Origin: Desulfovibrio sp.
GTDB lineage: Bacteria; Desulfobacterota; Desulfovibrionia; Desulfovibrionales; Desulfovibrionaceae
NCBI GenBank assembly: GCA_031287575.1
Contig: JAITSV010000021.1
Coordinates: forward strand, 1 to 64,000
DNA length: 64,000 nucleotides
Direction: 5' to 3'
Positions 63,023-64,000 of the stretch are shown piece by piece (the stretch's first letter is position 1; each line of letters starts with the position of its first letter). The position numbers were made by a program, and so were the translations under genes. The notes under the pieces were generated by a model that had not been told where the DNA came from, ran no database searches, and worked only from the letters and a program-made list of their open reading frames with translations.

Positions 63023-64000
63023 ATGGCCACAGTTGCCGTTAAAGCTACAGCATACTGCCTCGCCTTCACCCCGGAAATCGGACTGCGTTACGGCACAACT
63101 CCCTGCCAGGAGCATCTTGCGCATCCTGATTCGCCTTTTCTGAAAGACCTCGCCAGGTCTGCCCAGCCCTATGACGTTGCCAGCCGGTATGCCCCCAATC
63201 TGACGTATATCGGGGCCATGACCACGGACCAACTGGCCGCGCATGCCCAACCCTGTTTCGCACATCTCGAGGACAAGCCCCAGCGTTTCGGCCGTTACGG
63301 CGAAATCATGCCCGAGGATGAATTCATCGGACTCCTGGACATCTGTGATGTGTTCGACCTTGTCTGGCTGGAAAGGGATTTTGCCGCCAGCATCAAGCGA
63401 AAGCTGACCGCGCATCCGCTCATGACCGATGCGCAGTTGAAGCATTTGGAAGAAGGGCGCGACGCTGCGGAACTTGCTGCCGAGGTTGCGAAAAACCAGG
63501 CCCTGCCCCTGTATCAGGAAGGCAAGATGGTGGGCTGCTGCCGCCGCGGGCATAAAACGGACGAGAACCTGAGCGCCCACGTGCTGCTGGAAAACCTGGC
63601 CAGCAAGGCCGGGGCGGTGCTTTCCCTGCTGCATCTGATCAGGAACGCCGGCATGCGGCCCGCGGACATTGATTTCGTGGTCGACTGTTCCGAAGAAGCC
63701 GCTGGCGACATCAACCAGCGCGGCGGTGGCAACATGGCGAAAGCCATTGCCGAAAGCGCAGACTGCGTCAATGCCAGCGGTTTTGACGTGCGTGCGTTCT
63801 GCGCGGCTCCTGTGGCGTCCATCATCACTTCCGCCAGCATGGTGGTGGCGGGCGCGCGCAAGAACGTGGCCGTGGTCAGCGGTGGATCCATCCCCAAGCT
63901 GTACATGAACGCGCGCGAACACGTGAAAAAGAACGTGCCTCCCATGGAAAACAGCATGGGGTGCTTTGCCGTGCTCCTTACCCCGGACGACGGCCAAAAC
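63023..64000 (+). CDS. grdC: Glycine/sarcosine/betaine reductase component C, subunit beta (GrdC), 3' end outside window
   Basis: 326 codons visible, no stop before the window edge; the family is about 510. A FabH/ketoacyl-synthase-like fold with ATAYCLAFTPEIGLRYGTTP at the start, KMVGCCRRGHKTDENLSAHV, and NQRGGGNMAKAIAESADCVN followed by NASGFDVRAFCAAPVASIIT. With GrdD it turns the selenoether-bound acetyl group into acetyl phosphate. GAGGAAA lies six bases before the ATG, directly after trxB. grdD and the missing grdA would be expected to the right. Confidence 0.92.
   Translation, partial: MATVAVKATAYCLAFTPEIGLRYGTTPCQEHLAHPDSPFLKDLARSAQPYDVASRYAPNLTYIGAMTTDQLAAHAQPCFAHLEDKPQRFGRYGEIMPEDEFIGLLDICDVFDLVWLERDFAASIKRKLTAHPLMTDAQLKHLEEGRDAAELAAEVAKNQALPLYQEGKMVGCCRRGHKTDENLSAHVLLENLASKAGAVLSLLHLIRNAGMRPADIDFVVDCSEEAAGDINQRGGGNMAKAIAESADCVNASGFDVRAFCAAPVASIITSASMVVAGARKNVAVVSGGSIPKLYMNAREHVKKNVPPMENSMGCFAVLLTPDDGQN

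Overview
The window is chromosomal DNA, very GC-rich for most of its length. It most resembles a sulfate-reducing Desulfovibrionaceae bacterium (Desulfovibrio/Nitratidesulfovibrio type). This is an inference from gene content and style: several sigma-54 activators, a lactate permease, a TRAP transporter, a PutA without a DNA-binding domain, and Sec-encoding UGA. No rRNA or phylogenetic marker was aligned.

Layout. 0.3-3.6 kb: alanine dehydrogenase behind a TyrR-like ACT/PAS/AAA+ regulator. 3.6-6.7 kb: hot-dog thioesterase, LysE/RhtB-type exporter, GT2 glycosyltransferase. 6.8-11.5 kb: a ZraPSR-like metal/envelope-stress system (response regulator, sensor kinase, divergent Met/His-rich periplasmic protein behind a consensus -24/-12 promoter). 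12-16 kb: PutA, then a DUF1778/GNAT toxin-antitoxin pair. 16.1-21.2 kb: pyrK-pyrD and a U32 peptidase with a long disordered N-terminus. 21.5-26.9 kb: quinone reductase, LysR regulator, DctPQM TRAP operon. 27.5-33 kb: MerR-like regulator, PhoR-like kinase, infA, lgt. 33.2-37.6 kb: tRNA-Ala(GGC), LysE exporter, TetR with an MFS efflux gene, GT92-like glycosyltransferase. 38-45 kb: lactate permease, tRNA-Arg(CCG), UbiX, metallo-hydrolase, GIY-YIG protein, DEAD-box helicase. 45-48.4 kb: divergent argO/argP, then divergent MarR/cyclase genes around a large inverted repeat.

48.8-64 kb holds the most unusual content: a glycine/sarcosine/betaine-reductase (Grd)-like module. A PrpR_N-type sigma-54 activator is broken by a 12-base homopolymer (11 would restore one 645-codon reading frame) and diverges from a -24/-12 promoter. 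That promoter precedes a GrdE-like protein, a GrdB-like selenoprotein read through an in-frame UGA with an adjacent hairpin, a protein with four rhodanese domains, a five-gene dipeptide-type ABC importer, a small membrane protein, a thioredoxin reductase, and GrdC running off the window. Both component-B proteins appear to lack family cysteines: the pyruvoyl-precursor Cys of GrdE (Tyr here) and both Cys of the UxxCxxC motif of GrdB (Gly and Ser here). The module looks like a divergent selenium-dependent reductive C-N cleavage pathway coupled to uptake of an unknown substrate, feeding acyl-phosphate formation through GrdC, possibly under phase-variable control.

Limits: everything was read by eye. 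Family assignments rest on remembered motifs. Start codons were chosen from Shine-Dalgarno spacing and family N-termini.
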